Part shown: positions 24,196 to 39,400 of the stretch, piece after piece | Layout of the letters: every line of letters begins with the position of its first letter | Position numbering within the stretch: position 1 is the stretch's first letter | Assembly: GCA_019155185.1 (NCBI GenBank) | Contig: CM032794.1 | Span: 12,626,721 to 12,690,720 of the forward strand | Length of the DNA stretch: 64,000 nucleotides | Direction: 5' to 3' | Source of the DNA: Beaufortia kweichowensis | Taxonomy: Eukaryota > Chordata > Actinopteri > Cypriniformes > Gastromyzontidae | The notes under the pieces: model-generated | What the model saw: the letters and a program-made list of their open reading frames with translations, nothing else | What the model was told of the DNA's origin: nothing | Database searches by the model: none | Made by a program: the position numbers and the translations under genes

Positions 24196-27100
24196 GCGCA
24201 CACACACCTTTCTTGCTATGTGTTTGAGATGAGCAAGGAGCTGAATAATTCAATTCTTTGTTCTTATTGTAAGACACTAAAGAAGATTATCTATATGAGG
24301 GAGGCAAGTCTTTCACTCCTCATGTTTAGTACCAGCAGCAAAGTACTAGTAGTACAGGTACTCTACCACTATAACTTTTTGAGTAGTTGAATATCTTTTC
24401 CTCTACTTTCTGTCTTGAAAATTCTCTATCAAATCTTTGTCCTGTAAACAAATGTTTACAAAAGTTAGCTTTTGAAGAATACTATACTTTGCAATAATTA
24501 AAATTATTATTTAGATTTGCAACAAAACAGATCATAAACACAGACAATTATCTGAGGACCTCTACTCACTCTGGACTCCACATGCTCAACACTAAGATTG
24601 ACCAGCATTTGGCTTCAGTGATAATGGAATGAATGTATCACATTTCCAGTATCGTGCTCTTGCTTATGTTAGTGAAACATCAAGCATAAAACATTTTTAC
24701 AGCATTGCATTTTGACTGCAGTATAACGTTCTAGAAACACGTACTACCAGTGACCGGTGACAACTGCGAAATTAGTTTTTTAGGTTTTAACATAATTCCG
24801 TTTGTACATTTAAGATATTTCTAAATATTTAATAGGACCAGGCCAATGTCTGGAATTTTATTTGCCTATTTTTCTTCATTAAATTTGTCAAAACTTGTGT
24901 ATGTTTTTAACTTTTTAACTTAATTATGCTTGTAATATTATAATGCTATACAGTTATTTACATTTTAATGTCTCTAAACATTAACTAAACAAACAAACTG
25001 TGATTGCTTGCTTTAGCTCTTGGGTGGTTTTTGACCAATAAAAACATTTTATGGAGTCCAGACCTTTTGCCATCTGTTTTAAGGACTGCCTACTCGAGAC
25101 TACTGTACCTAAATACTTAATTATACCAGTAATAGTAAAATGAATTTAGTAAATTGAGTAAAAAGTAATACAAACCAATAAGCACAAAATCTTTATTCTG
25201 TGACAGTTTATTCTTTAAAATATTCTGTGACCGTGAAATCAGAAAATATGCTGATTACAATATCTTTACCGTTTATTCAGCTTCACAAGGTCATCCAAAT
25301 GCCTCACTGTAATGTTGCTGTCTGTTCTTTAACATATCATAGTTCTTTGACACAACGAAAGGTTATTGATCCAGGCACGTCACTGTCTTTTATGTCTAAA
25401 CCTAAAGCAAAAAAACTGACAGAATTACCTAAGAACAGTTTTAATCCTTCTCTATAACGAGCCAATAAAGTGTCACCTTGATGGTTTTATGTAAGATGTA
25501 GTCATTCAGGTCTTCTCAACCTGATTAGATTGTTGCCAGGTTTTATAAACACAAGACGAAGCTCATCAAAGCCTACACAAAAATGTACATACATGCGTCA
25601 CATTTCCAAATCATTTAAAACACAGTGTAACAGCTGGTTTAAAAAAAACATTCAAACGGAACAAAGAAGAAATTTATGACAATCTGTTATATAAACCCTG
25701 AGTGATTTATCACTAAGAGGAAGAGTTTTCACAAGCACAAACCAAACATTCTCTCTGTTCAAAACATAACTTGTAGTATACACTATACGGACAATTCCAT
25801 GCAAATGTCAACCTTACCATGCAAAATAGTTTTTACTTTTTACCATACAGATAGCTCAGATGTCAATATGTGGTGGTTTAAATACTCATGTAAGATCTCT
25901 TTCAGTTTTTTTTGTTTTAAGCATGATATTTCATGCTTCAGTCAGTGCTGTAAAACCATCTCTTCTTCTTTTGTTGGGTATTATTGCTTGTGCAATGTAA
26001 TTCGCAGTAATCCTACCAAGTATGTTGCCTAAGTAATGCATGTTCTTTTTTGTCGCATCCATAACTCATGTATATTTCCATTTTTTACCATAGATAACTC
26101 ATGGATAGACTCGTTCATGTCTGCTCTCTATCAACAGGGCTTTAGTAAAATATAAACAGATGGTTCAATATAGTGGTAATAAATACATTCTGTGAGAATT
26201 TATATTTCAGGTTTTGACTGAAAATTTAACACCAGACATACAGGCTCAAGAATATGAAAGCACTCAACTCTAAAGCTTTACAGCAAATGTACGTGTGCTG
26301 ACCATGACTTTCATGCAGTCAGGGATTCTTTGGCAAAGTGTTCCCTGACCTCCTCTGGAGGTCTGCAACTGACGGCTTGAGTAATGGCTTTGATCTTGAC
26401 CCCACTTGAATGGGTCTAGGAGTGGACCATCGATCCATGACCTTCTGGGTGTCTACGGAAAGATTTTACCTGGAATTTGTCCTAGAGGCCAACGACTATG
26501 ACCCCCTTGTGTCATAAAACATATACGTCAGCATAGCATAACACACTATCTTTATTTATGCTTCTGTCATAATATTCAATTATTGCTTTGTCAAATCGAG
26601 TTAGTGGAGATGGAAAGAGAGTGTTGATTTGTTCCCAAACAAATGGTCCTCTGTGGCCAATGTACTCTACATAAACCATGAAAGATGTTAATAGTGCATT
26701 TTAGGGCATTCTCTGAAATGCTTTCTTTTCCCCTTATGTTGGAGATTTTTTTTTCACTTTTTGGGGATTTAGTAGAAACATCTTGATCTTGCTATTCTTT
26801 GTATGTTCTAGCCAAAAAGTGTCATAGCTTTACTGTATGTTTGATATGTGGCTATGTATGCAGCCAGGAAAGTTACAAGACCAAACTACAGTCATTTGTA
26901 ACAAATGCTATTTTCATTACTAAATATGTTATTGTTGATTTAGTTTTTAATAAAACCATTTAAGTTTCAAATTTACCACCTTCGAAAACAAAACGTAAAA
27001 GCAGCAAGCATATCAGTTTATCATATTGGTCAGATGACTCTTTCCAGTCAAAAGTTTGGATACATGAGACTAATCTGTTTCATTTACCCCTGATACCCTT

Positions 27101-29949
27101 AAGCAGATGCCACACAAAACAACTGTTTGTTTACAATTTGCTCTTTTTAGCTGGCATTGTGCCCGTCGGCTTTATGTGTGATTCTGTTACACTAGTAAAG
27201 GATGCTGAGCTGTTAACAATTCTTATATAGGTTTTTAAAGAAACAGAACAGATTTTCAAAAAAAACTAAAAGGTTAGTGCCTAAACTAAAGGCAGATTGT
27301 TCACAAAAGATGCAGCAGTCTTTGAATCAAAAGATGTCAAAATGTTCCATAATTTCTATAATTTTATAGGTCCATAATTCTATGGGCAGCTATCAATGGC
27401 TCTTTTAAGGCCCACATAGTCACCAGGTCCCAAAGTCATTAAGCCTTCATGAAGTTCTTGAACACAGAGTCCAGGGTAGATTTATAGTCCTTCATCTCTC
27501 AAAGAACTGCAGGATTTTCTTCTTGAAGTAGTGGCACAATATCCAAAAAAGACTTGCATGTCAGCATTCCAGGAAGGATTGCAAAAGGATTTCAGAAGCC
27601 AAATGCTACTTTTTATTAGGTCACTAATATATACCAATATATTAGTAAGGCCTTTTGTTATGTTCTCTAGCACCTGTACACATAATGCAGTCAACTCCAG
27701 TGAACTTTGAATTACTTTTTCTACATACGTTGAGCATTTGTTTTGAATGAAAATGCTAATTCCAATATCTTTACTGTATTTAATTGTTATTTTAATTTTG
27801 TAACAGAAATCCTAACATGTTCAGATTAAAGTAGTTAAGTGGTTAAGTAAACCTAGTCTATGAAATTTTAAAGACAAATTACATTATTACATTTTTGTGA
27901 AAATGTGAAAATGTATCATGAAATAATGATACTTGTCTTGTCTTGAAATAATGCATACAGTAAAAATGCAGTGATTAGGCATGGCTCTTATATACACGAC
28001 ATGCAAAACAAACCATTAATCAAACCATTAATCAGATGCATCTCAAAACACACAAAGAAAATCACAAAATGTGATTTTATTCAATTCTGCTGTAAAGAGT
28101 GCAACATGAATACTTTTTGATAAGAAAGCAATTCAGTTTGTTAAGTGTCTGTAGAACAGAACAATTTTATGCAAGTGGTTTATCCTGTTACTGTAGCAGT
28201 CATAAAAGACAGCTCTCTATCGCCCCCATGGAATATCACTACTTTGATCTGGTATCTGAAGATAAAGTATTGTAAAGACATATCAGCGCTCCTTATGTTA
28301 ATTTAAATCCAGACATATTTTACTTTTCAATTCTTTTCATTTTTAAAACAACACTTTTTTTTTTAACCGGCCTGTTGTAAATCATTCTTTGAAATGACCT
28401 CTGTTTGAAAAAGCCTGAACCCATCAAAAGAATGTCTCATGCTTACATAAACCTGTTGATAATCTGATGTGGTGGCCATATAAAATATTGTAGGTCATGG
28501 ATAGCACAATTAAGGCATGGATTAAATAACAAAAATGTGTTGTGTGGCTTCCAGAGGGCTTTCACCTTATCAGGGAACGTGATGTGCATGATACAGTTTA
28601 CAATTTATTTCCTTACAAAGTATTGATGTGATATGTGCTTTGTTTGCATTGTCATCCTCTGACGTAGATAAAGGAAATGTTGTGTACTGTAATGTCTTTC
28701 TAAATGTGCACATTGCTGTCATGTGTAATTATAAAGCAAACTCGATTTGAATAGCACGTGTGAAAAGAAATACAGCAAGAGAGAGACAGAAACAAAGATT
28801 ATTGAAAAACAGATGAGGGAAGAATAAAGTGGAAGGAACTGTGAACACGTAGACTTTTTTTAGACCTCTATTACACTTATAGATGTAAGGTGCAGGGATT
28901 AGGTGTCCGTGAGACAGGAGAAAAAATCATCAAAAAGGAGAAAAACTGGGGTAATAAGGAAATGATTTACAGTATAAGGGCAACTGTTCTGTATACAATA
29001 ACACACCTGATGCTGTAATGAGGTCAATGTCCATATGACCATCTCTACCCCATCTGCCCCCCTTTCTCACTCTGTGTTCCTCTTTCCTTCTTGCTCTTTG
29101 ATGTTTCACCTTTTCTGTGTTTAAAGGTCAGATTCTTTCATCTCGCAGGATTTATGGGACTGCTGATGTTTGTTATACAGAGCTCGTGTGTGTGCGTCTC
29201 TGTGTGCTCGGGGTTTGGCTAGATATACTAATATAGCGAAGTCTAATATCATATACAAGAGGACTGAGAGGACATTTGAAGTCTTTTACACTATTAAAAA
29301 GGCTCGTAAATTGACCAAATAGTATTTTATGTTTAATAATGTTTGTGGGAAGCTTTTGTTTGTGTGTGCTGCAAGGGAGAATAAATATACAGGTGTGATT
29401 TAAAGTAATCAATGCCTCTCGTGGTTTAAAATAACACTATTTTAACTAGTTAATATTTAAGTTATGTTACAATGTTTGAATCAGACACACTTAGGGTTTA
29501 GATATTTGCCATAGCTTTACCCAGGTATACAATGCAATATACTCACCCTTAGTAACCTGTAAATAAGATTTCTCTCTTTATTACCAACACAAGCAAATAC
29601 CTGCCATTTAAACATTTTGATCTATTCTCGCTCTGCTTGTTCTCTTCGAGACAGTACATTTTAATGAATAGATTTGTTTAGTGTAAATTCTAAAGAAGGA
29701 GCCAATTAAACCTGTTAGGATTAAAACACACAAAGATGCTTAAAACCTCAAAGCGACACTGCAGATTAATTACAGCAGAAAATTGCATATCAGCACTCCA
29801 CCTTAAATACATATTGTACACGTGCACGTGAGGCTGCACACATGCAAACGTATGTACTGTACTTTTATTCAGCCAATGAGAAAGTCAGCATTGACACCTG
29901 CCATTCAACTTACTGTACCATTCTCATGCTATCATGTTTTTACAGGATA
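18852..29949. other. long intergenic region upstream of hsd11b2, no gene supported
   Basis: AT-rich. It contains a (CA)n run near 23766-23788, a pure (CT)n run at 24161-24193, a 22-bp tandem duplication near 23618-23663, and a patch of more complex sequence at 26290-26520. Open frames are short and unconvincing. Confidence 0.5.
24161..24193. repeat. (CT)n microsatellite
   Basis: About 16 uninterrupted CT units, followed by a short CA run. Confidence 0.95.
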
Positions 29950-30154
29950 GGCAAGAAACAAATAATGTTTGAAGCTAGCAAAAGGAGTAATTTGAGAAAG
30001 ACATGAAGTGCACATGCTTTTTTTGGAAAGGGTACAAATATATGTAATGTTGGGGAGATGGAGGGGGGGTACTTGAAATGCAGCAAAGCTTTGGCCATTG
30101 GTCTTTGATTACATCTGTTCGAGCTTAGTCCCTCCCCTCTCCTGCAGAGTACAC

Positions 30155-30162
30155 TATATATA
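30155..30162 (+). promoter_or_regulatory. hsd11b2: hsd11b2 TATA box
   Basis: TATATATA lies about 290 bases upstream of the ATG, with a CCTCCCCTCTCC GC/CT box 20 bases before it. The predicted start of transcription is near 30185, giving a 5' leader of about 265 bases with no intron needed. Confidence 0.55.
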
Positions 30163-30451
30163 CACACACAGTCAGACTGATCTGTTCACTAGCTCCTACA
30201 CTCCTACTCTGAGTTGGAACATTTGAGGTGTGTGTATATGTGTGTGTGTGTGTCAGCTTGCCTGAGCTTGAGATTGTAGGGAACTGAGTAGGCACATGGT
30301 TGCTCATTTGTAAGTGTGATCCCACTTGAGAAAGAGACAGTGACAAAAAGAGTAGGAAAAACAAGAGGGGAAGGTGCCAATACCAGTTGAACAGAGAAAG
30401 ACAGCGAAAACAGGCAGGGAGAGCATATAAAGCATTTGCACCTCCAGTACA

Positions 30452-33400
30452 ATGGAAGACTATGCAGTGTCCTTCTGGATTTATATCGGCGTGATGTCCA
30501 TCTTTGTTTGTGGAGCGGTGAAGAAGTTTCTGGCATCCCACGTCGGTGCCGTGCCCTCGGTGGTGGCATGGCTGGGTGCCACTCTGTTGGTGGAGAGACT
30601 GTGTGCCCTGTGCATGCCCGCTGTGCTGGCAAGATTGGTCCTCTGTGTCTCCTGCTGGCTGTACTTTACATGGGCCACCCCCAAGCCATCACTGCCAGTT
30701 GAGGGCAAGGCAGTCTTCATCACAGGTAAGAAATGATTGAGAAGACCTAGAAAAGAGGTTGTTTATAGATTTATACATTATACACTTCCTCCTCTTTTAT
30801 AGATGAGCTGTTTTCATTTCCTAGTGTAAGCTTTGGTGTATTGTGGCTGACTCATAGGATCACTGTGGTTTAAGTAATGACCTCAAATGCACGTGAATTG
30901 TGCAAACAGTAGAAAATGTAGGTCATGCTCTGTTGTCCAAAATTGTAACAATCCTATGATTGTTCTTTTGATTCATTAACGATTCATTAACTTTTAAATG
31001 TGAAATGAGAACTTGTTCTCCTGGTATTGTGATCGTAAGCAAATTTGTAGACACCCAAATACTCCTTGTCGGTACATGTTACATTCTCAGGGTTAAACCT
31101 ACCTTTGTGTAAGTCCTATAACAATTACATTCCTAATTAATCACAATTCTAACCACAAGAACATCTGTTGTCATATGTTTGAGTTTAGACACGTGATCCT
31201 GAACATGCTGTACTATTCTTTAAAACAACATCCGTAAACCGTATCAAGCCAAACAATATGCCACTGCAATGATTATTTAATAGCCTATCATCTATAATAT
31301 TGGGATAAGTGGGTGGTGCAAATATAATGGTGTTGGTCTTGTATTTGTAGAGTATAGATTTCTTCGTAATTTGTAGTCTTTTAACCTCTGTTTAGCTGCA
31401 GTGAACTTGAGAGTTCTTTAAGATTGTTTGCCTGTTTCTTAATTTGCTGAGCTATTCTGATTTTAAGTCAAATAATCTTATGCAACACAAATGCAGTATG
31501 AACCAGATATCAAATGAAAAGGCTGCTGTTTTTACTGGGTGGTCTTTTTTTAAAATGACAGCTGTATTTTTATTGGCCTTGTCCGTTCGCACTTTTGTGC
31601 ACTTTTCTGTAAGTGCTCTTTGGAGACTTCTTGAGTTGCAGTGAGCTTCTTGCTGTAATATGAAGTGTTGTATTCACTGTATGCATATTTTGTCTAGTCA
31701 GCAGACTTTAGAATGCCTTTTGCCCCATAAAGGTTTCTGACATGAAATGACCCATTCTCTTCTTCTTCAGCATGTCAGTGTGTCTCTGTCTGTCTGTCTG
31801 TGCATATGGTATGTGTGAAATTTCAAATCAGCCGAAAAATCTTACAATATCAGAGAAATACTAGTTTAGACCTTGGCGAATAAAGGCAATCATGTGTTGA
31901 TTTATTTTACTTTTAAGCAGTTTTTGGGACTCCTGTAACCTATTTTAACACTCAACTTTAAGTTATATATTTCTCGTACAGCCCTAAACACACACAAAAA
32001 AAAGATTGGATACTAATCTGCAGCCCTGAGGCGAACCACAGGGTAATGCGCATACATGAGAGGTACAAAAATGTCTTGTTAAAAGATAAAATATAAACAA
32101 ATATATGTATATCCGGAATAATTTACCCTGAGTTTGCATGTTTGTTTCCCTTTATTTGCTTTACTTATCAAAGAGAGTTAAGTTCAGTCAATCGGTTGCA
32201 GTAGAGCAGTTGATCGAAGTGGACTTCTCAGAAATAACTCATTGCTTAAATTTTCCAAAGCTGTCTGTTGTCTATTGGCATGGTAACCACCAGCACCCAA
32301 TCAATCCCAATTTATTGTTTTTCACACGCACAGCATTTTTGCTTTTTTAAATAAACATCATTTGGTATTGATTTAAGTCGTTTTCCTCATGGGGACCAAA
32401 ACACAAGGTTAAAAAATGGTATTACTATTTTACTATAGAGAGAGAGAGAGAGAGACCTTGTGAGCTTGCCACTGATCTAGAATTTTGTATTTACAATTTG
32501 TTATATCATACATACATATTGTATTTCTATTGGAAATTTTTGTTTCTCAGTTTGCTTTTCTTCAAAGCTGGGTTAAAACACTCTTTTGCCAATGAACAGA
32601 AAATAAAAAAAAACAGTGGAAAACCTTTAAACCTCTTACAGAGCCAACAGAAAAGCACAGTTAGAACTTGAATTGCTTTGAGGCAGGGGGTTACGGTTAC
32701 AGGACTGGCTGACTACACAACCTGAAGTCAGCTAAATCCAGCTGCACCATTAGTCTGGCAAAAGATTTGGTAAAAAAATGTTTTGGTAAAATGTTAATAG
32801 ACTCCAAGGCTTGCACATGTCACTCAGCAGCTTTGGGTCGTTCTAGAGAGTTTTATAATGTTCATTATGACAGATATCATGAAATGGAAACATAATACAT
32901 GAAAAAGAACAATCAGTTTCTCATTATTCTGAGATGTTATGTTTCTCAAAGCAATGAAAAATACATTATTCCTGCATAATGAAGAAACCTTCTTAAAAAG
33001 GGTTTTATTGTTATGGATTTAAATAAATTGTCCAATAAAAGGAATGCCATTTGTGTTCTATATATAAATGTGTCTGTTTCATTTTTAAAAATTCTTTTAC
33101 TTTCTTACTTTTATTTCTCTCTCGCTCTCTTTCTCTAGCTCTCTTTCTCTCTCTCTCTCTCTCGCTCTCTCTCTCTTTCTCGATTTCACCTTGCCAATAA
33201 ACCGCGATGACTGAACTAAGCTGTGATTAACACCAGGTTCTAACACCATGAAGGTGTGAACTTCTAGAGTTACGTACACTCTCACTCACACAAATTCATC
33301 CCACACGCACTCTCGTGTTCTCTTCATCTGTCCTCACTACCATGCTGTTCTGCAAACACAAGGTAAATTTCAGTGCCACCCAACTTGCCTTCTGACACCT

Positions 33401-36400
33401 TCAGGTTTTTTCCAGCACTCCCCACCTGCGGTTTGTCAGTCTTTTTGTGTGCTATAATCTCAATTTAGAAAGCTTCAGATAATTAAAAGCATTGCTGAAC
33501 TCCGGCATTTGTTTGAAATGGATGACATCAGTCCGGATCTCTCCATGAGCAACTAAGTACCATGTGACATTAGTCTGTATGTGTTAGGAACGGTGTTGGG
33601 AAATGTGATACGTGGCATGTGGTCTTCTCATTGTGTGTGCATGCTGAGGACAGCATGAGGAAGCACGATTAATCCCACACCTGAAAGCTGCTCATCCACT
33701 CATCCGTGTGATCCTACAAAAACATCCACGTCCTGAGTGTACAAGTCTACATCCAAAATTGCAAAATTGCAAATCTGAATTTTGTTAACGCATTTGCGTA
33801 AAGCTGCCGTACCGTCTATGGATTTAGGAATTGCATTCAAGAATGCATTTGGTAAATGTGTTTGTAGGTAACCCACCTCAAGCAAACACAAGTATTTATG
33901 TGAGTTTCAGATATTTTATGTGCAACATGCTGTTTCCATCCAGCAATTTTCAAAAGCGATTTCCCAAAATTCACATAAAATGTGGATGGAAACCTGGTCA
34001 ACGTCTCTCTATGACCCATACTCTATTTCTTTATTAATTTTGTTTTTGGCTGAGGCCAGGGAAGTTCCACATATTGCCTTGCTGATTAGCTCACAGTTCC
34101 AGTACCGACTGTCCTGCAGCCCTGTGGGCTTCACATGTGTGGGAGGAGGGAGAGTGAGACTGTGTGTGAGAGAGAACTCAGAAGTGCTCCTCTCTGGCCC
34201 ATCAGGTCTCTGGCAGGCCCTTCTTTTACCCAATGTCCCTGGAGCTACTCCAGAATGCAAGCCAGTTCAGAGTGGGATGAGATATGCTAGACCCGAGGTG
34301 TCTAATAATACCCATATCAATGTTGCGTAACGGTATGCGGGAAGCGTTTAGGGGAAAATAAGAGGAAGGGCACCTGGGTCATTCAGTTATGCCTTATTGG
34401 GCCAACCAGGTTGAGGGTTAAAAGGATATAGGAGGTTTAAGTGTAGCATTGTGGGGTCGGAGAGTTTAGAGAGGATGCACTTGGCACACATGTACACATG
34501 GCAGGTTGGCCGAGTTCAGCTCAACCCCTCATCTAAATGCTTTGGGAGACCTTTATCAAAACTACATTTAGAGAGTTTAATTGCAAAAGTAAATATTGTG
34601 CTAAAATAAAAAACTGAAAAATATGTTTAGGGTTAGTAGGTAACAGGTTTACTAACCTCACTTATAAAAGATTACTTAATTGCATACAAGTGTTTTCATC
34701 TTTTGCACTGAAAAGATTCTCACACCGGATTCACATACGCACCCAAATTTGTTCCAAAAATCCAGATCTAGATAATTATATATAAATGTGCACGTGACTG
34801 CAAGTTTGTAATTAGCAAAACACACACCTGAACCGATAACGAATTAGAACTTTTCACACAGCCTCGCCTGTACAGATAGAAACGTGATGCACATAGATGA
34901 TGCACTTTTGTCTAAGAGCTCTTACAGCAAGACCTTTGACATAAGCCAATTTTCAAAAACCAGTTGAAACACACTGAACAGAATATAGGTCAAAACTACA
35001 CATGACTGTAATGGTGTTGTGGACATGTTATGAGTCAGCTGTTCATACACCTAAAAGGCTGTATTTTTGTGTTAAGTAGGCGCGTATAATTCATAAATCA
35101 CACATAATTGCATGTAATTCAGTTGTTTATAATGTACTTTAAAATGACACAGTTAACACAGTCTGTGTTTCTAAGGCCACCAGGAGACTTTGATTTTTGC
35201 ATAGGTGTGGTTAGAGTCAGTTCTAAAATTTATTTTAAATTTAAGAGAAAAAATATCTACAGTAAGTGCAAAAAAAGTTATGTTTTGAAAAATATGTTAT
35301 GCACAAATATGTAGGTACACTAGGTACATAGTAAGTGAGTGCAACCCAAAGAAAAGGGCCAGCTAGTCTAAAGACAGAGTTCTCTGTGTCCTCGGAATAC
35401 CTTAACAGTTGACCTGAAATGTGGAGGTGTGTTTTGTTTGTGTGTGTTTGTGTTCTCTGTACAACGAGTTACTGCTGTTATCATAACTGGCGTGTAAATT
35501 CTTTGCCACACATTCACAAATTAGGTGAAAAGTGAGGGCATTGACCTCTGAACGGTGTGTGATGTTGCCGACACTCCATAAAATCTTTCTTCTTCACGCA
35601 CACATGCAGAAATTAAGTTTCTGTGCCAGTAATTGTTTTTAAAGGATTGTACAGCTTTAAATTCATTGCCAATCAAAAGAGACACAGAATTGAACATATA
35701 TTAGTTTGGTTTGGCTGGGAACAAAATTCTGAACAATAATTTTTTCAAAAGAACAAAGACTATAAACGTGGCATGCACAGAAAACGTTTATTATCGAAGC
35801 CCAGTGGTTCAGTTATATTGTGGACCTCACACTGAGAGAAATATTAATGTCTGTATATCTATTCATGCCACTATCGTTTCCATGGTCTGTACGGTACTGT
35901 CGTTCACTGCCAAGAACAACTCGCACATCAGGGAGGTCAAAAGAACATTGAGACTGCTGTTATTCTCCTTTTAGTCTTTTTTTTTTAACACTCCATCATG
36001 CATTAGGTTAAAGTTTCTGTGGGCTTAAACGTTTGTACTCAAATGACCCTCGTAAAAGTCAGATTTTCTACTGTTATTAATATTAAAATAAATGTGCATG
36101 CATTTGTAACCAATTGTGCATTTGTTGCACATTTATCCCACTTAGTCCTAATTTGCATTTTTTGACATAGCGATGATGGAGCTTCAAAAAGCTACAATGA
36201 CCCCTGAAATGATAAGGACATTGTGTTCAAACTGAACAATGTGTTTCTTTATCAATATCTCTTTCAGCTGTGTAATTTAGTAAAGATAAGAGTTCATGTG
36301 ATCATGTTTCAGAGATCAAACCTGACGTTGGAAAAAGACTTTTATAATTGAACTTTTGTTGCATTTGCGTTCAGAGGTCATTGCATTTAAATTGCATTTC

Positions 36401-39400
36401 TTTAGTGATGGCTGCTCTGTAGTTTTAATGTCATATAATGGCATATCAATTGAACATAACATTGTCATGTTTCCATTGTCATGTTTTTCTAGGTTGTGAT
36501 TCAGGGTTTGGTAACGCCACAGCAAAACATTTGGATGCGATGGGGTTTGAAGTGTTCGCAACCGTATTAAACCTGGAAGGCGAGGGAGCCAAACACTTGC
36601 GCAGAGTCTGTTCTTCACGCCTCACCCTTCTGCAGGTGGACATCACCCAGCCTCAGCAGATAGAGCAAGCCCTACTCGACACCAAAGCCAAGCTTGGCAT
36701 GAGAGGTAAGCTTTAACGCTATTGCTACAACATACATACGCTATTGCATAACATTTCTTTTTGTAACAAATCTTGGCATCATGCTATCAGCAAAGCAGTT
36801 TATTAAGATACTGAATTACCTTTAAAGTTAACCAGATCCAACAATTTCAGTTTGTCGTAAATTTTGTTAGTGCTGTTTTCCTTTAATTCACAGATTCAGA
36901 TTAGTCTAAAGTATATATTTGTATTCATGTGTTTGGTTGTCTAATCCAAGAGAAAATGTTGGGAAGAGGATGGGGGTGGAAGGGTGGTGCTTTCACAGGG
37001 TTCTCTGTATAGTTTGGCAGTACATCAAGGGGCCCATGTTATTTTCAAACATCATACACCACCGCACCAGGTGGTTTTTAGGCCAATCAGAGAGAACGAG
37101 AGAAAAAAAACACATTTTTCTTTTACAAAACAAGGTCACAGAGGTTTATGGAGCAGCTAGCTCATGTTCAAAATAAAGAAGATTGTAAAATTATGTACAA
37201 TAAAGCAAAATGAGTCATTAAATTTATAAGAACGGAAGAGAATAAAAAGTGAAAATGGCTCATACGTGTTCTTTTCTTCTAGATCTATGGGGGCTTGTAA
37301 ATAATGCTGGCTGGTGTGTGAATATTGGGGATGCTGAGCTCTCCCTCATGTCCAACTACAGAGGATGCATGGAGGTTAACTTCTTTGGAACGCTTACTGT
37401 TACAAAGACCTTTCTGCCACTGCTGAGACAGTCTAAAGGCCGGATTATAACAATTTCCAGCCCTTCAGGTACATACACACACAAGCACACGTGAGCACTA
37501 ACACCAATGCTAGTAAATTTTTACAGCTACTATCCATCCAAGTCAGACTTTGGACCCCTAATAAATGGAAGAAAAGAAAGCATAAATTAAATGGTACATA
37601 TCATGACATTTATGAGTGTTACAAGGTTCCTGTTTCTGTGTCGAATCTCATTAGAAATCTCTCAGGCCCTCTTGCTTTCTGCCTTCCACATAAAGCTGTC
37701 AGTGCTTATGAATGTTTCTCTGTTTGTCAAATGTTTACTTTATGCCAGATGGGCTTAATCACACCAAACCAAACACTTATCAGATCCCATATTACGATCC
37801 ACCTGTTTTCTGGGCTTCTCGCGTGTCCACTAAACACTTTCACAGAGAGCAGTCAGTAGGAGAAATACACGTAGTGCTTTTTAGCTTTGCCTGGCTTTTG
37901 GGATTTTGTCTCTATTTGTTTACAGCCATAGTGCCAAAACAGTATGATGCTATGAGTAACAGCCTGGCACAGGACTTCACATAAACACTGGCTCGCGGCC
38001 CTTTAAAATAAAGATGTCTCTATCAGGGCTGTGAAGTCTCACTGTTAAAGAAAACAAAATGTTGTGAGTTGTTGTGAACAGCGAATGCTACTGTCACAAC
38101 AGACATGAATAGCCTTTCTGTCAAGGATGTCTGTTGTCTTTAAAAACACCTTATATTTTCTCGGACCGATCTGAACACAAACCCTGTTATTCTACAGATG
38201 CTTAAGGCAAGACCACACATTTTATAAACAGTCAGAATGTGTAATTATCTTCCGGAGGGTCGCTGGGTTTCCTCCCTTAGGCTTTTGTATAGTCTACTGC
38301 CCCCCATAATGAATGAAACTCCCTCTGTCAAACATCTATACAGTTAAACTTCTGGAACTTGTCCTGTAAAGTTTATTTTGTGTCTTTACTGATTATCCAG
38401 GCATTCTTCCAGATTTTAAAAGAAATTAAACAGTGATCAAACAGACTTTTGCTCAAGTCACCATATAATATTATGTGTCATTTGGTGTTACATAGTTTTT
38501 ACCGGCTTTATACAGTATTACTTCACCTTCCTACTATTATGACAATGCAGTAAAAAATTCTGTTTTAAAGTAGAAATAAGAAAAATCAAAGGAGCATGTA
38601 AACTGTGATGTCTATTACATACAGATGAACAGATATGTTCCCAGGTGACTAAATGTGACTCTGTATTTCTGCTTGTGTATTCCGTAGGAGAGCAGCCCTT
38701 CCCTTGTTTGGCTCCGTACGGGGCTTCAAAAGCCGCTCTGAATCTTTTTATGAACACACTTCGTCACGAGCTGGAGCCATGGGGTGTGAAAGTCTCCACC
38801 ATCTTACCTTCTTCCTACAAGACAGGTGATAACAGATGTACTTTATTAAAACCAACAGAGGTTAAGCTTGTACTTTCTAAACTGCTGTGGCAAATTATTT
38901 GTCAAAAATAAACTGCAGACCTTCTACGAATTTGTAGTTTATTTGTTTGTTGTAGATAAGTAAATGTACAGACAAAAAGTGAATTTAGTTCATAACTTTT
39001 TGAACACATCATGAGCATTGTTCTTACTACATGCAAGCTATACAGATACTGGTTACAGAAGAATATAAAAAATGATCAGCTGTCGGGAAACAGAGATGTA
39101 TTTTTTGAAATTGATATCTTAGACTTTCTCCTCACGTTGCTTGAACAGATGGAGGTCTAGGATTACAATAGAACTATCTGAATAGTTACATCATATTTAG
39201 CCACCCCCCCTTTGTTGGTACGTTACATCATATTTAGCCTTGTTTCCATCCTTGCGTTTCAGGACAGAGCAGTAACGCAGAGTACTGGGAGAAACAGTAC
39301 AAGCACCTGATCCAGAACCTGCCCCCAAGCCTGCTTGAAGAATATGGGGAAGAATACCTACTGGAGACCAAGGATCTCTTCCAGAGCTATGCAAAAACAG

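Noticed and set aside
30125..30723. Overlapping antisense open frames of 138, 142 and 80 codons
   Set aside because: They run across the hsd11b2 promoter and exon 1 on the opposite strand; the sense gene and its GC-rich codons explain them.
33920..34330. 136-codon frame in hsd11b2 intron 1
   Set aside because: It starts in a likely MITE and has no recognisable domain; there is no need for an extra exon, since all five exons join in phase without it.
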